Positions 9,928-19,287 of a DNA stretch of 64,000 nt are shown here, one piece after another. Location: positions 1 through 64,000 of the forward strand of contig NZ_NIJM01000013.1 in NCBI RefSeq assembly GCF_002836945.1, written 5' to 3'. The translations under genes and the position numbers were made by a program. This DNA is from Shewanella chilikensis (lineage in GTDB: Bacteria > Pseudomonadota > Gammaproteobacteria > Enterobacterales > Shewanellaceae). How positions within the stretch are numbered: the first letter of the stretch is position 1; every line of letters begins with the position of its first letter. The notes beneath the pieces were generated by a model that saw only the letters and a program-made list of their open reading frames with translations, was not told where the DNA came from and ran no database searches.

Positions 9928-10206
9928 TCAGTTAAGCTGAACCTTTGAGGGACTGGCTGCAGCGTCTTCGGCCAACAGCAGTGTCGGTTCGTCCAGCGCT
10001 TGGGTTCTGAGCTCTTCGCCGCTGGCGGCAATATCACGGCTCAGCTCCTGCTCAAGCATTTTGAAGTCTATCTGCACCGCAGGGACTTCGACAGTGACTC
10101 TGGGCAGAGGGCGAGCTTGGGTTGGCGCAGAAAGGTTTTCCGCGGCCACGGCGATACTGCTCATGCCAAGCAGCAGGAGCACAAAAGCGGATTTAAAGTT
10201 CAACAT
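9928..10206 (-). CDS. Small exported hypothetical protein
   Basis: I do not recognise this 92-residue protein. A classical signal peptide is clear: positive MLNFK, then a hydrophobic core FVLLLLGMSSIAV, then a probable cut after AVAA near residue 22. The mature part is acidic, with proline-rich APTQARPLPRVTVEVPA and then a helical, Glu-rich stretch. No cysteines remain, so there is no lipid anchor; it is probably a soluble periplasmic protein. It converges on thiI and diverges from gcvA with a 184-base gap. There is no membrane segment beyond the signal. Confidence 0.7.
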   Translation of the reverse strand: MLNFKSAFVLLLLGMSSIAVAAENLSAPTQARPLPRVTVEVPAVQIDFKMLEQELSRDIAASGEELRTQALDEPTLLLAEDAAASPSKVQLN

Positions 10207-10390
10207 GGATGCCTCCGGGTAAGAACGGGCACTGAGTGCCAGTGTCAGACCTTCCCTTCGACTGCTCAGAGATTGTCTGAATATTCAACTTTTCGGCGTG
10301 AAATTTAATCAAAAGCGCTGGCTTTAACAAACGATAAAATGTAACAATCTGGATTAGAAAAACTAATTAAAAAATGAGAAGTGGATCACT

Positions 10391-11302
10391 ATGTCAAAAC
10401 GACTCCCGCCGCTGAATGCGGTCAAGGCATTCGAGGCAGCAGCAAGGCATTTGAGCTTTACCCGCGCCGCCGAAGAACTGTTCGTTACCCAGGCCGCAGT
10501 GAGTCATCAGATCAAGGCGCTGGAAGACTTTCTGGGATTAAAATTATTTCGCCGAAAGAACCGCTCGTTGCTACTGACCGAAGAGGGGCAAAGCTACTTC
10601 CTCGATATCAAAGATATTTTTACCCAACTGTCGGATGCCACCGACAGACTGTTGGCCCGCAGCGCCGTGGGTTCCTTGACCGTCAGCATGTCGCCCAGCT
10701 TTGCCATTCAGTGGCTGGTGCCGCGTCTGGCGAAATTCAGTGAGAAGAATCCCGATATCGATGTGCGGATCAAAGCGGTGGATGCCGAGTTCAGTGCTCT
10801 GTCCGATGATGTGGATGTGGCAATTTACTATGGTCAGGGTAACTGGCCCGGGCTCAGGGCCGACAAACTGCGCAACGAAGTGCTGATCCCTGTGTGTTCG
10901 CCAATGCTGCTCAACGGCCCCAAACCTCTGGAAAAGCCTGCCGATCTCAAGTATCACACCCTGCTGCATGATATGAGCCGTCATGACTGGCAGGCCTGGT
11001 TCCGCCAATGTGGCGTAACAGATGTCAATGTCAATCAGGGGCCAATTTTCAGCCACTCATCTCTGGTACTGCAGGCCGCGGCCCATGGCCAGGGGGTAGC
11101 TCTGGGCTACAGCGTGCTCGCCCGCCCCGACATCAAGGCCGGGCGTTTGGTCTGTCCGTTCCAGGAGGTTCTGGTCAGCAAAGATGCCTATTATCTGGTG
11201 TGCCAGCAAAAGCATGCCGAGTTAGGTAAAATCGTCGCGTTCCGCGAATGGATGCTGGATATGTTTGCCGAGGAGTCACGTAGTGAATTGTTGCCGGGAT
11301 AA
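10391..11302 (+). CDS. gcvA: LysR-family transcriptional regulator GcvA
   Basis: In enterobacteria GcvA activates the glycine cleavage operon when glycine is present. The N-terminal winged helix-turn-helix is very close to the E. coli protein: MSKRLPPLNA, then AARHLSFTRAAEELFVTQAA and SHQIKALEDFLGLKLFRR. The substrate domain fills residues 90-300, with WLVPRLAKF, DDVDVAIYYG and GPIFSHSSLVLQAA also shared. Length 303 fits. The glycine cleavage genes are not in this window. The GcvB small RNA that lies divergent to gcvA in enterobacteria is not recognisable in the 184 bases upstream, which lead into an unrelated small gene. Confidence 0.92.
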   Translation: MSKRLPPLNAVKAFEAAARHLSFTRAAEELFVTQAAVSHQIKALEDFLGLKLFRRKNRSLLLTEEGQSYFLDIKDIFTQLSDATDRLLARSAVGSLTVSMSPSFAIQWLVPRLAKFSEKNPDIDVRIKAVDAEFSALSDDVDVAIYYGQGNWPGLRADKLRNEVLIPVCSPMLLNGPKPLEKPADLKYHTLLHDMSRHDWQAWFRQCGVTDVNVNQGPIFSHSSLVLQAAAHGQGVALGYSVLARPDIKAGRLVCPFQEVLVSKDAYYLVCQQKHAELGKIVAFREWMLDMFAEESRSELLPG

Positions 11303-11378
11303 GTCGGTAACACGTTTCTCTGCATATACAGGAAGGCACTACAAAGAAGTGAAAGCTTGCAGTTTATAGGGAACTTTG

Positions 11379-12014
11379 ATGGAACTGGCTTACATAAACG
11401 AAAACACGGAAGAGAGTGATGCCATGTTTAGTTGCTCTGATAACAGAGGGCACCTGTACGAAGACATGGACTACATTCCAGTGAGCGCATTGAGTGCGGT
11501 TATTTGGGAGGATGAAGACAGTTATTCAGAAGCTGTTTTCGATATCACAAATTCAGGGGATTTAAGCGTTACCAAACCTATAGCAGACGTTTTTATGAGC
11601 TTTGACCCATATGGCGTCGCTTTTTTGCCCAATAAATTACAGTGCATGGATGGTCTGTCGACTCAGCAGCGATATATTATCGCGATAAATAACGAGTTGG
11701 ATGTATTGGATGAAGAAAAGTCAAATATTGAATCTTTTGTTGAACATTACGATCCCAAAGAACATGGTTATGATGTGCCTCTTGAAGAGAGAGAGTCGTT
11801 TCATTCCGTTCTAGTTCAAAAATTATATCTGGACCGGGAAAAACTCGAAACCTACCCTATGAACCGCAGGCATATTTTTAGGGTTAAAGGCACCAACAGC
11901 TTTTTCTTTTCTTCAGAAATATATGATGAATTGTATATTATCGCTCGACAGGGGTTAGCTTGTGGACTGACCGCTTTTAAGTTTGATGTCGATGATGAAG
12001 CACCAAGGAGATAA
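11379..12014 (+). CDS. DUF1629/Imm11-like immunity-type protein (first of pair)
   Basis: A 211-residue soluble acidic protein without signal peptide. The C-terminal part (RVKGTNSFFFSSEIYDEL, then a GLTAFKF motif) resembles the DUF1629/Imm11 family, many of whose members protect against polymorphic or contact-delivered toxins. This is family-level inference, and no toxin gene is visible nearby. A TTG at 11376 is in frame, but the ATG at 11379 with AGGGAA upstream is preferred. Base composition is clearly more AT-rich than the flanking genes, which suggests transfer. The ribosome site of the next gene lies inside its last codons, so the two are co-transcribed. Confidence 0.68.
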   Translation: MELAYINENTEESDAMFSCSDNRGHLYEDMDYIPVSALSAVIWEDEDSYSEAVFDITNSGDLSVTKPIADVFMSFDPYGVAFLPNKLQCMDGLSTQQRYIIAINNELDVLDEEKSNIESFVEHYDPKEHGYDVPLEERESFHSVLVQKLYLDREKLETYPMNRRHIFRVKGTNSFFFSSEIYDELYIIARQGLACGLTAFKFDVDDEAPRR

Positions 12015-12020
12015 TAGTAA

Positions 12021-12512
12021 GTGAAAGATGAATACTCGATACTCACTAAACAAAATATGGATACTTTCCCATTCCAACAAACACCTGCACCAGTAGGTGC
12101 TGCAGCACCGGATCTGTTATTGGAAATGACCTTTTCTCCAAAGCTGTTCATTATTGGTGATATAGCATCCAAACTGGAGCCATTGGTGCAGCATGGTGTT
12201 GAATGGCTGGATGCTCGTGTTGACAATTCGCCAAGTCAACCTTCGGATGAACAACTCGAGGTATATGACAACTATCGAATGCCTTATATCCAGCAGACGT
12301 ACAGATTGACGGATAAAGAAAAGCAATTTGGTAAGTTGAATTGGTTAGATACTGATTCGACAGAGTTCGATTTTTCTAAACTGGAAAATATTCCTGTGGA
12401 ACAAAGGTTAATATTTAAACTGGAAGAGGACTTTGGCTTGGTGTTTATTCATCAAAGTGTGATTGATTTATTGAAAGAACATGTAAAAACGGTATGGGTA
12501 AGAGATATATAA
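12021..12512 (+). CDS. DUF1629/Imm11-like immunity-type protein (second of pair)
   Basis: A 163-residue protein starting with GTG, with AAGGAG ten bases upstream. The C-terminal section (PVEQRLIFKLEEDFGLVFIHQS followed by a helix and VKTVWVRDI) has the same pattern as the end of the preceding gene: a strand rich in hydrophobics, a short helix, then a final strand. The two are therefore probably distant paralogues of one immunity-type family. There is no signal peptide or membrane helix. It is AT-rich like its partner. It may instead be a diverged fragment of a longer DUF1629 protein, as it is shorter than the usual two-lobed members. Confidence 0.6.
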   Translation: MKDEYSILTKQNMDTFPFQQTPAPVGAAAPDLLLEMTFSPKLFIIGDIASKLEPLVQHGVEWLDARVDNSPSQPSDEQLEVYDNYRMPYIQQTYRLTDKEKQFGKLNWLDTDSTEFDFSKLENIPVEQRLIFKLEEDFGLVFIHQSVIDLLKEHVKTVWVRDI

Positions 12513-12636
12513 TTACCGCTTGGTCGTTTTTTAACGCTATTTTTTAATAAATTGATTTGTCAGGAAAGTACGGTATTTAATATTGTGGTTTATTCGAATC
12601 CAAGCATGAAAATTATTGTATCTTCGAACAGGGCTA

Positions 12637-13281
12637 ATGATGGACTTGAACACTAACTGGCTGCTAGATCAAGGTAAGGACAATGACACTCTGGTGTTGT
12701 TTGCCCATGGAGCCGGTGCCGATATGCACAGCGACTTTATGGCGGATTATGCCGCGCTGTTGGCCGCCAGCGGCCCGAGCGTGCTGAGGTTTAACTTTCC
12801 TTACATGGTCAAGCGCGGCGAGGATGGCAAGCGGCGTCCGCCGGACCGGGCACCTGCGCTGCTGCAGTCTTTCGAGCAGACCTTGGCGGCAGCGGTTGCC
12901 GCGTTTGCGCCCAAGCGACTATTTTTGATGGGCAAATCCATGGGCGGGCGGATGGCGGCCATGCTGGCGGCCAATGATAAGTTGGCAATGACCCCCAGCG
13001 GCGTTATCTGCCTTGGTTATCCGTTTTTGCCGCCGAAGAAGACCGAGCCCAGACTTGAACCCCTGTGGGAATGTGCCTCGCCTCTGCTTATTCTGCAGGG
13101 CGAGCGCGACAGCTTTGGCAAGCGCGAGCAGTTGGCCTCCTGGGCGCTGCCCGAGCAGGCCAAAGTACGCTTTATTACCGACGGAGATCATAGTTTTGTG
13201 CCGCGCAAGTCGTCGGGAAAGGATCTTAAGGCTAACCTGCAGGATGCAGTGAAAGAATCACTTTTATTTATCGGGAGTTAG
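12637..13281 (+). CDS. Alpha/beta hydrolase (KANSL3/TEX30-like family)
   Basis: Predicted cytoplasmic serine hydrolase of unknown substrate, 214 residues. The oxyanion-side strand is VLFAHGAGADMHSDF, the nucleophile elbow is GKSMGGRMAA (Ser at about residue 103), and the late LLILQGERDSFG and DGDHSF supply the acid and histidine of the triad. This pattern matches the small dienelactone-hydrolase-like family often annotated as KANSL3/TEX30. Tandem ATG codons at 12637 and 12640 both fit; an upstream TTG at 12616 is not supported. It runs two bases ahead of the DUF423 gene, so the two form an operon. Confidence 0.82.
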   Translation: MMDLNTNWLLDQGKDNDTLVLFAHGAGADMHSDFMADYAALLAASGPSVLRFNFPYMVKRGEDGKRRPPDRAPALLQSFEQTLAAAVAAFAPKRLFLMGKSMGGRMAAMLAANDKLAMTPSGVICLGYPFLPPKKTEPRLEPLWECASPLLILQGERDSFGKREQLASWALPEQAKVRFITDGDHSFVPRKSSGKDLKANLQDAVKESLLFIGS

Positions 13282-13283
13282 TT

Positions 13284-13673
13284 ATGCGTAAGGGGTTATT
13301 GTTACTGGCGGCCATCAGTGGTTTCTTTGCCGTTGCTCTGGGAGCTTTTGGCGCCCATGGACTCAAGACCATTGCACCTGCCGAGTTGATTGCAATATTC
13401 AACCTGGGGGTTGAGTATCAGTTCTATCATACCTTTGGTTTGATAACCTTGGCCTTTGCCGGTCACTGGTTTAAGTCGCGTCTGATTGACTGGGCTGCCG
13501 GGCTGTTTATCGCCGGGATCTTTATGTTCTCCGGCTCGCTGTATCTGTATGCCCTGACCGGCACCAAGTGGCTGGGCATGGTAACCCCCCTCGGTGGCAG
13601 CTGCTTCCTGGTGGGTTGGCTATTGTTGGCGGCAGCGGTATGGCGTCATCGCATGGATGAAACCGGGCTCTGA
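13284..13673 (+). CDS. DUF423 family inner membrane protein
   Basis: Small integral membrane protein of 129 residues with four predicted helices. The first, GLLLLAAISGFFAVALGAFGAHG, carries the family hallmark GAFGAHGL. The second region contains YQFYHTFGLI, another signature, and two further hydrophobic helices with SGSLYLYALTG between them follow. It resembles E. coli YgdD. The function is unknown. It is the second gene of a two-gene unit with the hydrolase upstream and ends before a strong bidirectional terminator. Confidence 0.88.
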   Translation: MRKGLLLLAAISGFFAVALGAFGAHGLKTIAPAELIAIFNLGVEYQFYHTFGLITLAFAGHWFKSRLIDWAAGLFIAGIFMFSGSLYLYALTGTKWLGMVTPLGGSCFLVGWLLLAAAVWRHRMDETGL

Positions 13674-13772
13674 GTTTATGACTTCCGCAAGCGATGTTTT
13701 TTAATTGGCCTCCTGAGGTTACGGCAACTGGATTGCTAGCCAGATAAGCGTGAGGCTTTTAGGAAAAGAATA

Positions 13773-13810
13773 AAAAAGCACCTTAGGTAATAACAACCAA
13801 GGTGCTTTTT
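13773..13810. terminator. Bidirectional terminator
   Basis: AAAAAGCACCTT pairs with AAGGTGCTTTTT around a 14-base loop. It lies between the convergent DUF423 gene and the M3 peptidase gene and can serve both. Confidence 0.85.
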
Positions 13811-13857
13811 GTTGTTTAAGCCACAGATGAGTCTCTATGGCTTAGATTGCAGGCTTA

Positions 13858-15996
13858 TTAGAGCAGACCGCGACGCTTGAGCAGGGCATCGGTTGTCGGC
13901 TCCTGGCCACGGAAGTTTTTGTAGGCTTCCATAGGTGGCACGCTGTTACCCACTTCTCGGATAGTCTTGCGATACTTCATGCCGATATCGCGCTTGAGGC
14001 CGCCTTGGCTCTGCACATAGGCAAAGGCGTCGGCCGCCAGGATTTCGCTCCACATATAGGCGTAGTAGCTGGCGCTGTAGCCACCCGGGAAGGCGTGGGC
14101 AAAGTAGGTCGACTTGTAACGTGGTGGCACGGCTTCAATGTTCAGGCCGTGTTTTTCAAGTGCCTTGGCTTCAAATTCGGCCACATTTTGCAGTGGTGCG
14201 TCTTTGCCCAGCGAATGCCATTCCATGTCTACCAGGGCGGCTGCCATATATTCCAGGGTGTCGAAGCCCTGGTTGAAGCTGCGGGACTTCAGCAACTTGT
14301 CCAGCATCGCCTTGGGTAAAGGCTCACCGGTTTGGTAGTGCTTGGCATAGTTGGCCAACACTTGTGGATGACCGGCCCAGTCCTCTTCGAAGGTAGATGG
14401 GAACTCGACAAAGTCACGGGATACCGCAGTACCTGACAGGCTGGGATAGGTTACTTTGGAGAACATGCCATGTGTGCCATGGCCCAGCTCGTGGAACATG
14501 GTGGTTACTTCATCATAGCTGACGAAGGTGGCTTCGCCTTCCGGTGCCTTCTTGATGTTCATCACATTGACCACCACAGGCTTTTCACCCTTGAGCAGGT
14601 TCTGACTGACGAAAGAGCTCATCCAGGCACCGCCGCGCTTGCCTTCACGGGCGAAATAGTCGCCGTAGAAGATGGCCATGCTGCTGCCATCGGCATCAAA
14701 CATTTCCCAGGCTTTGACATCAGGGTGATAAACCGGCAGATCCGGCCGTGGCTTGAAGGTCACCCCATAGAGTTGGTTGAGAGTAAAGAAGACGCCGTCT
14801 TCCAACACTCGATTGAATTCGAAGTAAGGCTTGAGGCTGGCCTCATCCAGATCATACTTCTCCTGGCGCACCAGCTCGGCATAGAAGGCCCAGTCCCAAG
14901 GTTTGAGCTGGAACTTGCCACCTGTCTTGTCGATCATCGCCTGGATATCGGCGGCTTCTTTCTGGGTGTTGGCGATAACGGCAGGCACCATGGAGCCGAA
15001 CATCTCATAGACGGCCTCGGGCGTCTTGGCCATTTGTGGGCTCAGACGGTAACTGGCCCAGTTATCAAAGCCCAGCAGGGCGGCACGCTCGGCACGTAGT
15101 TGTGCCAGACGAGCGACCAGAGAGGCGGTTTCATTCTCTCCTTCAAGGCCGCGGTAGGCAGAGGCTTCCCAAATCTGCTTTCTCAGCTCTCGGTTTTTCA
15201 GCTGAGTCAGCACAGGCTGGCGAGTGGTGTTGGTGATGCTGATAAGGTATTGGCCATCAAGACCGGCGGCCTTGGCATCGGCCACGGCATTGCGAATGGC
15301 CGAGTCGGACAGGCCGTCCAATTGAGCGACGTCAGCCACAGTTACGGCAATCTCTTTGTTCATCCGCATCAGTCGTTGCTGGAATTCGTTCACCAGCTTG
15401 GACTGTTCTTCGTTCAGAGCGCGGATCTGGACTTTCTCGTTCTCGGTCAGCTTGGCGCCGGCGAGCACAAAGCGTTGGTGGTACACCTCAATAAGGCGCA
15501 CTTCTTCGCTGCTCAGGTTCAGTTGCTGACGCTGGGAGTAGAGGCTGTCGATACGGGCAAACAGCTCCGGGTTGAGATTGACGTTGTCTGAATGGGCCGC
15601 CATCTTTGGTGCCATTTCACCCTGAATTTTACGCAGTTCAGGGTTGGAGTTGGAGCTGGTCAGGTTATAGAAAACGCTTGAGGCGCGGCTCAGTAGTTCA
15701 CCGGACTTTTCCAACGCCACGATAGTGTTGGCAAAAGTGGGTTTCTCTGGATTGTTGGCAATGGCCAGCACTTCCTGGTAGTGCTCGGCAATACCGGCTT
15801 CCAGCGCGGGCTTGAAGTGTTCATCTTTGATCAGGCGAAAATCCGGAGCCTGATATTGCAAGGTGCTCTTGGCAAAAAGTGGGTTGTTTTGGGTGGCTTC
15901 AGCTCTTGCCAGATTGGTGTCTTGAGACGTGTGGGTGCTGCAGCCAGAAATAGCCAGAGTGGCGCCAACGGCCAGCGCCAGAAGAGATTTTCGCAT
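13858..15996 (-). CDS. M3 family metallopeptidase lipoprotein (Dcp-like)
   Basis: Zinc peptidase of the peptidyl-dipeptidase Dcp/oligopeptidase A family, 712 residues, close to the normal length. The zinc site HELGHGTHGMF lies about two-thirds along, and the C-terminal region has FAHAFPGGYSASYYAYMWSE, another family block. Unlike cytoplasmic Dcp, it begins with a signal sequence and lipobox (LAISGC), so it is probably anchored to a membrane facing the periplasm, where it would trim small peptides. The ATG at 15996 has GGAAG upstream; an ATG 15 bases further up lacks a ribosome site. It is a single-gene unit. Confidence 0.93.
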   Translation of the reverse strand: MRKSLLALAVGATLAISGCSTHTSQDTNLARAEATQNNPLFAKSTLQYQAPDFRLIKDEHFKPALEAGIAEHYQEVLAIANNPEKPTFANTIVALEKSGELLSRASSVFYNLTSSNSNPELRKIQGEMAPKMAAHSDNVNLNPELFARIDSLYSQRQQLNLSSEEVRLIEVYHQRFVLAGAKLTENEKVQIRALNEEQSKLVNEFQQRLMRMNKEIAVTVADVAQLDGLSDSAIRNAVADAKAAGLDGQYLISITNTTRQPVLTQLKNRELRKQIWEASAYRGLEGENETASLVARLAQLRAERAALLGFDNWASYRLSPQMAKTPEAVYEMFGSMVPAVIANTQKEAADIQAMIDKTGGKFQLKPWDWAFYAELVRQEKYDLDEASLKPYFEFNRVLEDGVFFTLNQLYGVTFKPRPDLPVYHPDVKAWEMFDADGSSMAIFYGDYFAREGKRGGAWMSSFVSQNLLKGEKPVVVNVMNIKKAPEGEATFVSYDEVTTMFHELGHGTHGMFSKVTYPSLSGTAVSRDFVEFPSTFEEDWAGHPQVLANYAKHYQTGEPLPKAMLDKLLKSRSFNQGFDTLEYMAAALVDMEWHSLGKDAPLQNVAEFEAKALEKHGLNIEAVPPRYKSTYFAHAFPGGYSASYYAYMWSEILAADAFAYVQSQGGLKRDIGMKYRKTIREVGNSVPPMEAYKNFRGQEPTTDALLKRRGLL

Positions 15997-16269
15997 TGAT
16001 ATGACTTCCATCTTTAGTTATGAGTTTTTTAGCGCAATTTAGCACTTGTTGCTTAAAAGTGGCTGAATTTGATGATTATAGCCTACATAATCCTGATGTT
16101 TATATGCCAGAGGCTTATTGAGGTAGAAGTGTAACAAATTGATTTTAATGACTAGATTCAGTGAATGCTGAATCAATGCCCAAGTTTGATGGCATGGGGC
16201 ATGCGTCCTGTATTTATGTGGTAAAAAGTGTAAAATTGCGGCCGGAATTTTTCTCAGGGGAGAGCCGTT

Positions 16270-16848
16270 TTGGCGCAACTTTATTTCTACTATTCGGCGA
16301 TGAATGCCGGAAAATCCACCTCTTTACTGCAGTCATCTTATAACTATCGCGAACGTGGCATGCACACCCTGGTGATGACCCCGGCGATAGATGACCGTTT
16401 TGGAGTGGGAAAGGTCGCCTCCAGGATCGGTATTGAATGTGATGCACGTATTTTTGCCCATGACGATAATCTGCTTGAGATGATCCGCGCTGAACACGAA
16501 CGCCAGCCTCTGCACTGCGTGCTGTTTGATGAATCCCAGTTCCTCAGTAAAGAGCAGGTCAAGCAACTGGCCTATGTGGTCGACATCCTGGATATTCCCG
16601 TGCTCTGTTACGGTTTGCGTACCGATTTCCAGGGCGAGCTGTTTGTTGGCAGTCAGTACCTCTTGGCCTGGGCCGACAAGCTGGTAGAACTGAAAACCAT
16701 CTGTCACTGTGGTCGTAAGGCCAATATGGTGATCCGTCGTGATGGGGTGGGTAACCCGGTGCGCGAAGGTGAGCAGGTGGCGATAGGCGGCAATGAGAGT
16801 TATGAGTCTGTCTGTCGTAAGCACTACCGCGAACTGATTTGGGACTGA
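16270..16848 (+). CDS. tdk: Thymidine kinase
   Basis: Phosphorylates thymidine in nucleoside salvage; cytoplasmic tetramer in this family (type II). The P-loop is SAMNAGKST near the N-terminus, the Walker B-like site is LFDESQFL, and the lasso loop has [11 protein letters not shown]. The zinc-binding cysteines are visible in CHCGRKA and in the C-terminal CRKH. Length 192 is typical. The start is TTG with a GGGGAGAG site upstream. It diverges from the M3 peptidase gene and stands alone. Confidence 0.97.
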   Translation: MAQLYFYYSAMNAGKSTSLLQSSYNYRERGMHTLVMTPAIDDRFGVGKVASRIGIECDARIFAHDDNLLEMIRAEHERQPLHCVLFDESQFLSKEQVKQLAYVVDILDIPVLCYGLRTDFQGELFVGSQYLLAWADKLVELKTICHCGRKANMVIRRDGVGNPVREGEQVAIGGNESYESVCRKHYRELIWD

Positions 16849-16926
16849 TGCGAGGCGCAGTATTTAAAATACTCAAAAGATAAAAATTCAATCGCGAAAA
16901 GCCAAAGATATAAAGAAAGGAAGCTT

Positions 16927-17937
16927 ATGTCGTTCAGTTCTCCCATCGGATATTGCCTGTTATGGCGGGTGTTACCGGTTTTATTGTTGAGTTTGTCACT
17001 GGGCTTAAGCCAGTTGCAACATGCTGTCGCCGGGCAGAAGGTGCCAAATTCAGAAGTTAAAGTGATTCAAAAGCTTATTTTTGAAAGGAAGATGGCAGAG
17101 GCGGCGCCCAGGCTGGATACGGCCATGGCAAACTACCCGGATTCGGGGCGGCTGGCATTTTTGCTTGGTCAGCTTTATTACTTCAGTAATCTCCCTAATT
17201 ATCCCAAGGCGGTGGCAGCCTATGATAAGGCCGAGCTCATGCTGTCCAAGGACCCTGAGCTGTATTTTTTCCGCGCCGCGGCCAAGGCTCAGGTGCTGTC
17301 CGCTTATTCCCAGCGCCAGAGTCCGGACTATGTCGGCGCACTGGCCGATTACCGCAAAGCCGAGGCTTTGGGATCGGAGCGGGATCTCAGGTTGGATATT
17401 GCCAGGGCAATCTATGAAACCCGGAACTATTCGGCGGCGCTGGAACAGATAAACCGCTATCTCAATAACAAGCCTCAGCTTTGGGCCGATGGCCAGATGC
17501 TCAAAGGTAATATCCTGGCACAAATGGGCCAGCATGAGGCGGCGCTCAAGAGTTATCAACGCGCTGCGAGGCAGTATGACTATCTGGATAAGCTGCAGTT
17601 CTATCAGGCTGTCAGCTTGCGGGCGTTGGGACAATCCGATGAGGCTCTAGCGCAGCTCGACAAGGGGTTAAAGCGTCAGGGCCGTGCTTACTTGCAGCTT
17701 GTCTATCTCAAAGCCATGCTGAGCTATGAGCAGAAACAATACCAAGAGGCGGCCCTGTTGTACCAGCAGCTGATTGAAAGGCGCCGCGACTGGGCCTTAC
17801 CCTTACTCGGCTATTACAACAGCTTAAGCCAGATGGGCGAGGGACCCATCAGCATCAGCCATATACTGGATCTGGCACTCAAGCTCGACCCCGAGGTTGT
17901 GGTTCACTTTCATCAGCAGGATCTGTTGCGACTGTAA
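16927..17937 (+). CDS. Exported tetratricopeptide-repeat protein
   Basis: A 336-residue protein with an N-terminal signal (hydrophobic core VLPVLLLSLSLGLSQ, likely cut near AVAG, residue 37). Several TPR units follow across residues 45-300, seen as repeated patterns such as YPKAVAAYDKAELM, YVGALADYRKAEAL, YSAALEQINRYL, HEAALKSYQRAARQY and YQEAALLYQQLIE. TPR proteins are scaffolds, so a periplasmic or outer-membrane assembly role is plausible but unproven. It has an AAAGAAAGGAAG ribosome site. It follows tdk by about 80 bases and converges on the FUSC gene. Confidence 0.8.
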   Translation: MSFSSPIGYCLLWRVLPVLLLSLSLGLSQLQHAVAGQKVPNSEVKVIQKLIFERKMAEAAPRLDTAMANYPDSGRLAFLLGQLYYFSNLPNYPKAVAAYDKAELMLSKDPELYFFRAAAKAQVLSAYSQRQSPDYVGALADYRKAEALGSERDLRLDIARAIYETRNYSAALEQINRYLNNKPQLWADGQMLKGNILAQMGQHEAALKSYQRAARQYDYLDKLQFYQAVSLRALGQSDEALAQLDKGLKRQGRAYLQLVYLKAMLSYEQKQYQEAALLYQQLIERRRDWALPLLGYYNSLSQMGEGPISISHILDLALKLDPEVVVHFHQQDLLRL

Positions 17938-17967
17938 CGCCCGGCAATTGGCTGATTACTCGGCCAA

Positions 17968-19083
17968 TTACTCGGGAATATCCAACTGGCGCTGGGCAGA
18001 TGCTTTGCGCTTATAGGCCAGATCCAGACTGGCCAGCTCGCCATGAATGGCCAACAGTGCCTGGGCAAGTTGATAGATAAGCCAGCTGTAACCGCTGAGC
18101 GCAAAGTCTTGATGCGCCGCTTCCGGCGAGTCGTCGCTCGATTCAGATGGCAGTTGCTTAAGCAGCTGTTGCTGCAATTGATAACCAAGTCCCAAGGGGA
18201 GTTTAGGACAGTCGGGCGTGTTGCCGGCCACATAGTCCGCCAGATAGGCGAACTCTCGCTGCAGCCCACTGGCCACCTGCTTAACTCTGGCGTAAGCCGC
18301 ATCTTCTTCGGCCTTCCAGCGGGTGAGCAGCAGTAGTTCCAAAAGCGTGATCACCCTTATCTGTTTGTTGGCCAGCTCGGTTAGAGTCTGGGCCTCTTTC
18401 TTTAATGTTTGGCTTTCCCATTCCAGCGAAAACAGCAGCTTTTTCTGCGCCAGCACCGCCTTCATTGCCGTCTCCAGCGACTTACGGGCATTTTCCGGTT
18501 CTTCCTGGCCGGCATTGAGATGCTGCTCCAACACTTGGGTCATGATTTTCAGTGAACTTGCCAGTTGTGCCCGCCAGTCCTGTTTGGCCTTGATTGGCAG
18601 CACAAACAGGGAGACCAGCACGGCAATCACGCAGCCGATGAGAATATTGGCGGTACGCCACAGAGCTTCTGAGGTGTCGTGGTTGGCGTCACCTATCACT
18701 ATGATCATGGTGAACCCAGCTACCAGATAGGCATAGCTGTAACGGCCGGCGTTGAGATAACAGACTATGCTGACCCCGAGGATCAGCAACCCCATCAGAT
18801 CCCAATAGCCGTTCATCAAGATCACCAAAGAGACCCCATAAGCCGAGCCCAGGCAGGTGCCTACAGCCCGCTGCAGCGATTTTTCGATAGCGCCGCCCAC
18901 CTGTGGCAGGCCCATCATGATGATCACTATGGTGACCATACTCCAGACAAAATGAGGCAAAGACCAGATGGCGTTGATGGCGGCGGCAATAAACAGCGCC
19001 AAGGCCAGTTTTACCGTGTGTACGGCACGGGAATGGCGGTAGATAAAATCGGCGAAGGCGGAGGCTCTGGCAAACAGGGGCAT
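17968..19083 (-). CDS. FUSC family inner membrane protein
   Basis: A 371-residue protein with five or six hydrophobic helices in residues 20-165 (for instance LALALFIAAAINAIWSL, MVTIVIIMMGLPQVGG and ILIGCVIAVLVSLFVLP). A long cytoplasmic helical C-terminal domain follows. The block VGGAIEKSLQRAVGTCLGSA matches the fusaric acid resistance/aromatic exporter (FUSC, YccS/AaeB-like) family. Only one membrane half is present, so it is shorter than AaeB. Efflux of weak aromatic acids is the family role; the substrate here is unknown. Its start has no clear ribosome site. It converges on the TPR gene. Confidence 0.83.
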   Translation of the reverse strand: MPLFARASAFADFIYRHSRAVHTVKLALALFIAAAINAIWSLPHFVWSMVTIVIIMMGLPQVGGAIEKSLQRAVGTCLGSAYGVSLVILMNGYWDLMGLLILGVSIVCYLNAGRYSYAYLVAGFTMIIVIGDANHDTSEALWRTANILIGCVIAVLVSLFVLPIKAKQDWRAQLASSLKIMTQVLEQHLNAGQEEPENARKSLETAMKAVLAQKKLLFSLEWESQTLKKEAQTLTELANKQIRVITLLELLLLTRWKAEEDAAYARVKQVASGLQREFAYLADYVAGNTPDCPKLPLGLGYQLQQQLLKQLPSESSDDSPEAAHQDFALSGYSWLIYQLAQALLAIHGELASLDLAYKRKASAQRQLDIPE

Positions 19084-19287
19084 GGCAGTGTCTCAAAAAT
19101 GTGGTTGACCGTCAGCGGCAATTATGCCAGAGATGCGCGGCGATAGCGTCTCGGGGATGAGCTAAAGATGCAAACTGGGAAGCTGAATTAGCGGCGGATA
19201 ATATGGTTGTGAGCTGGGTCACGGCTATAGTGCTCTGGGAGCAAGCATCTTTGGCTCCGTCATGCTTTTTCTTCGCTAGATAAGCAG

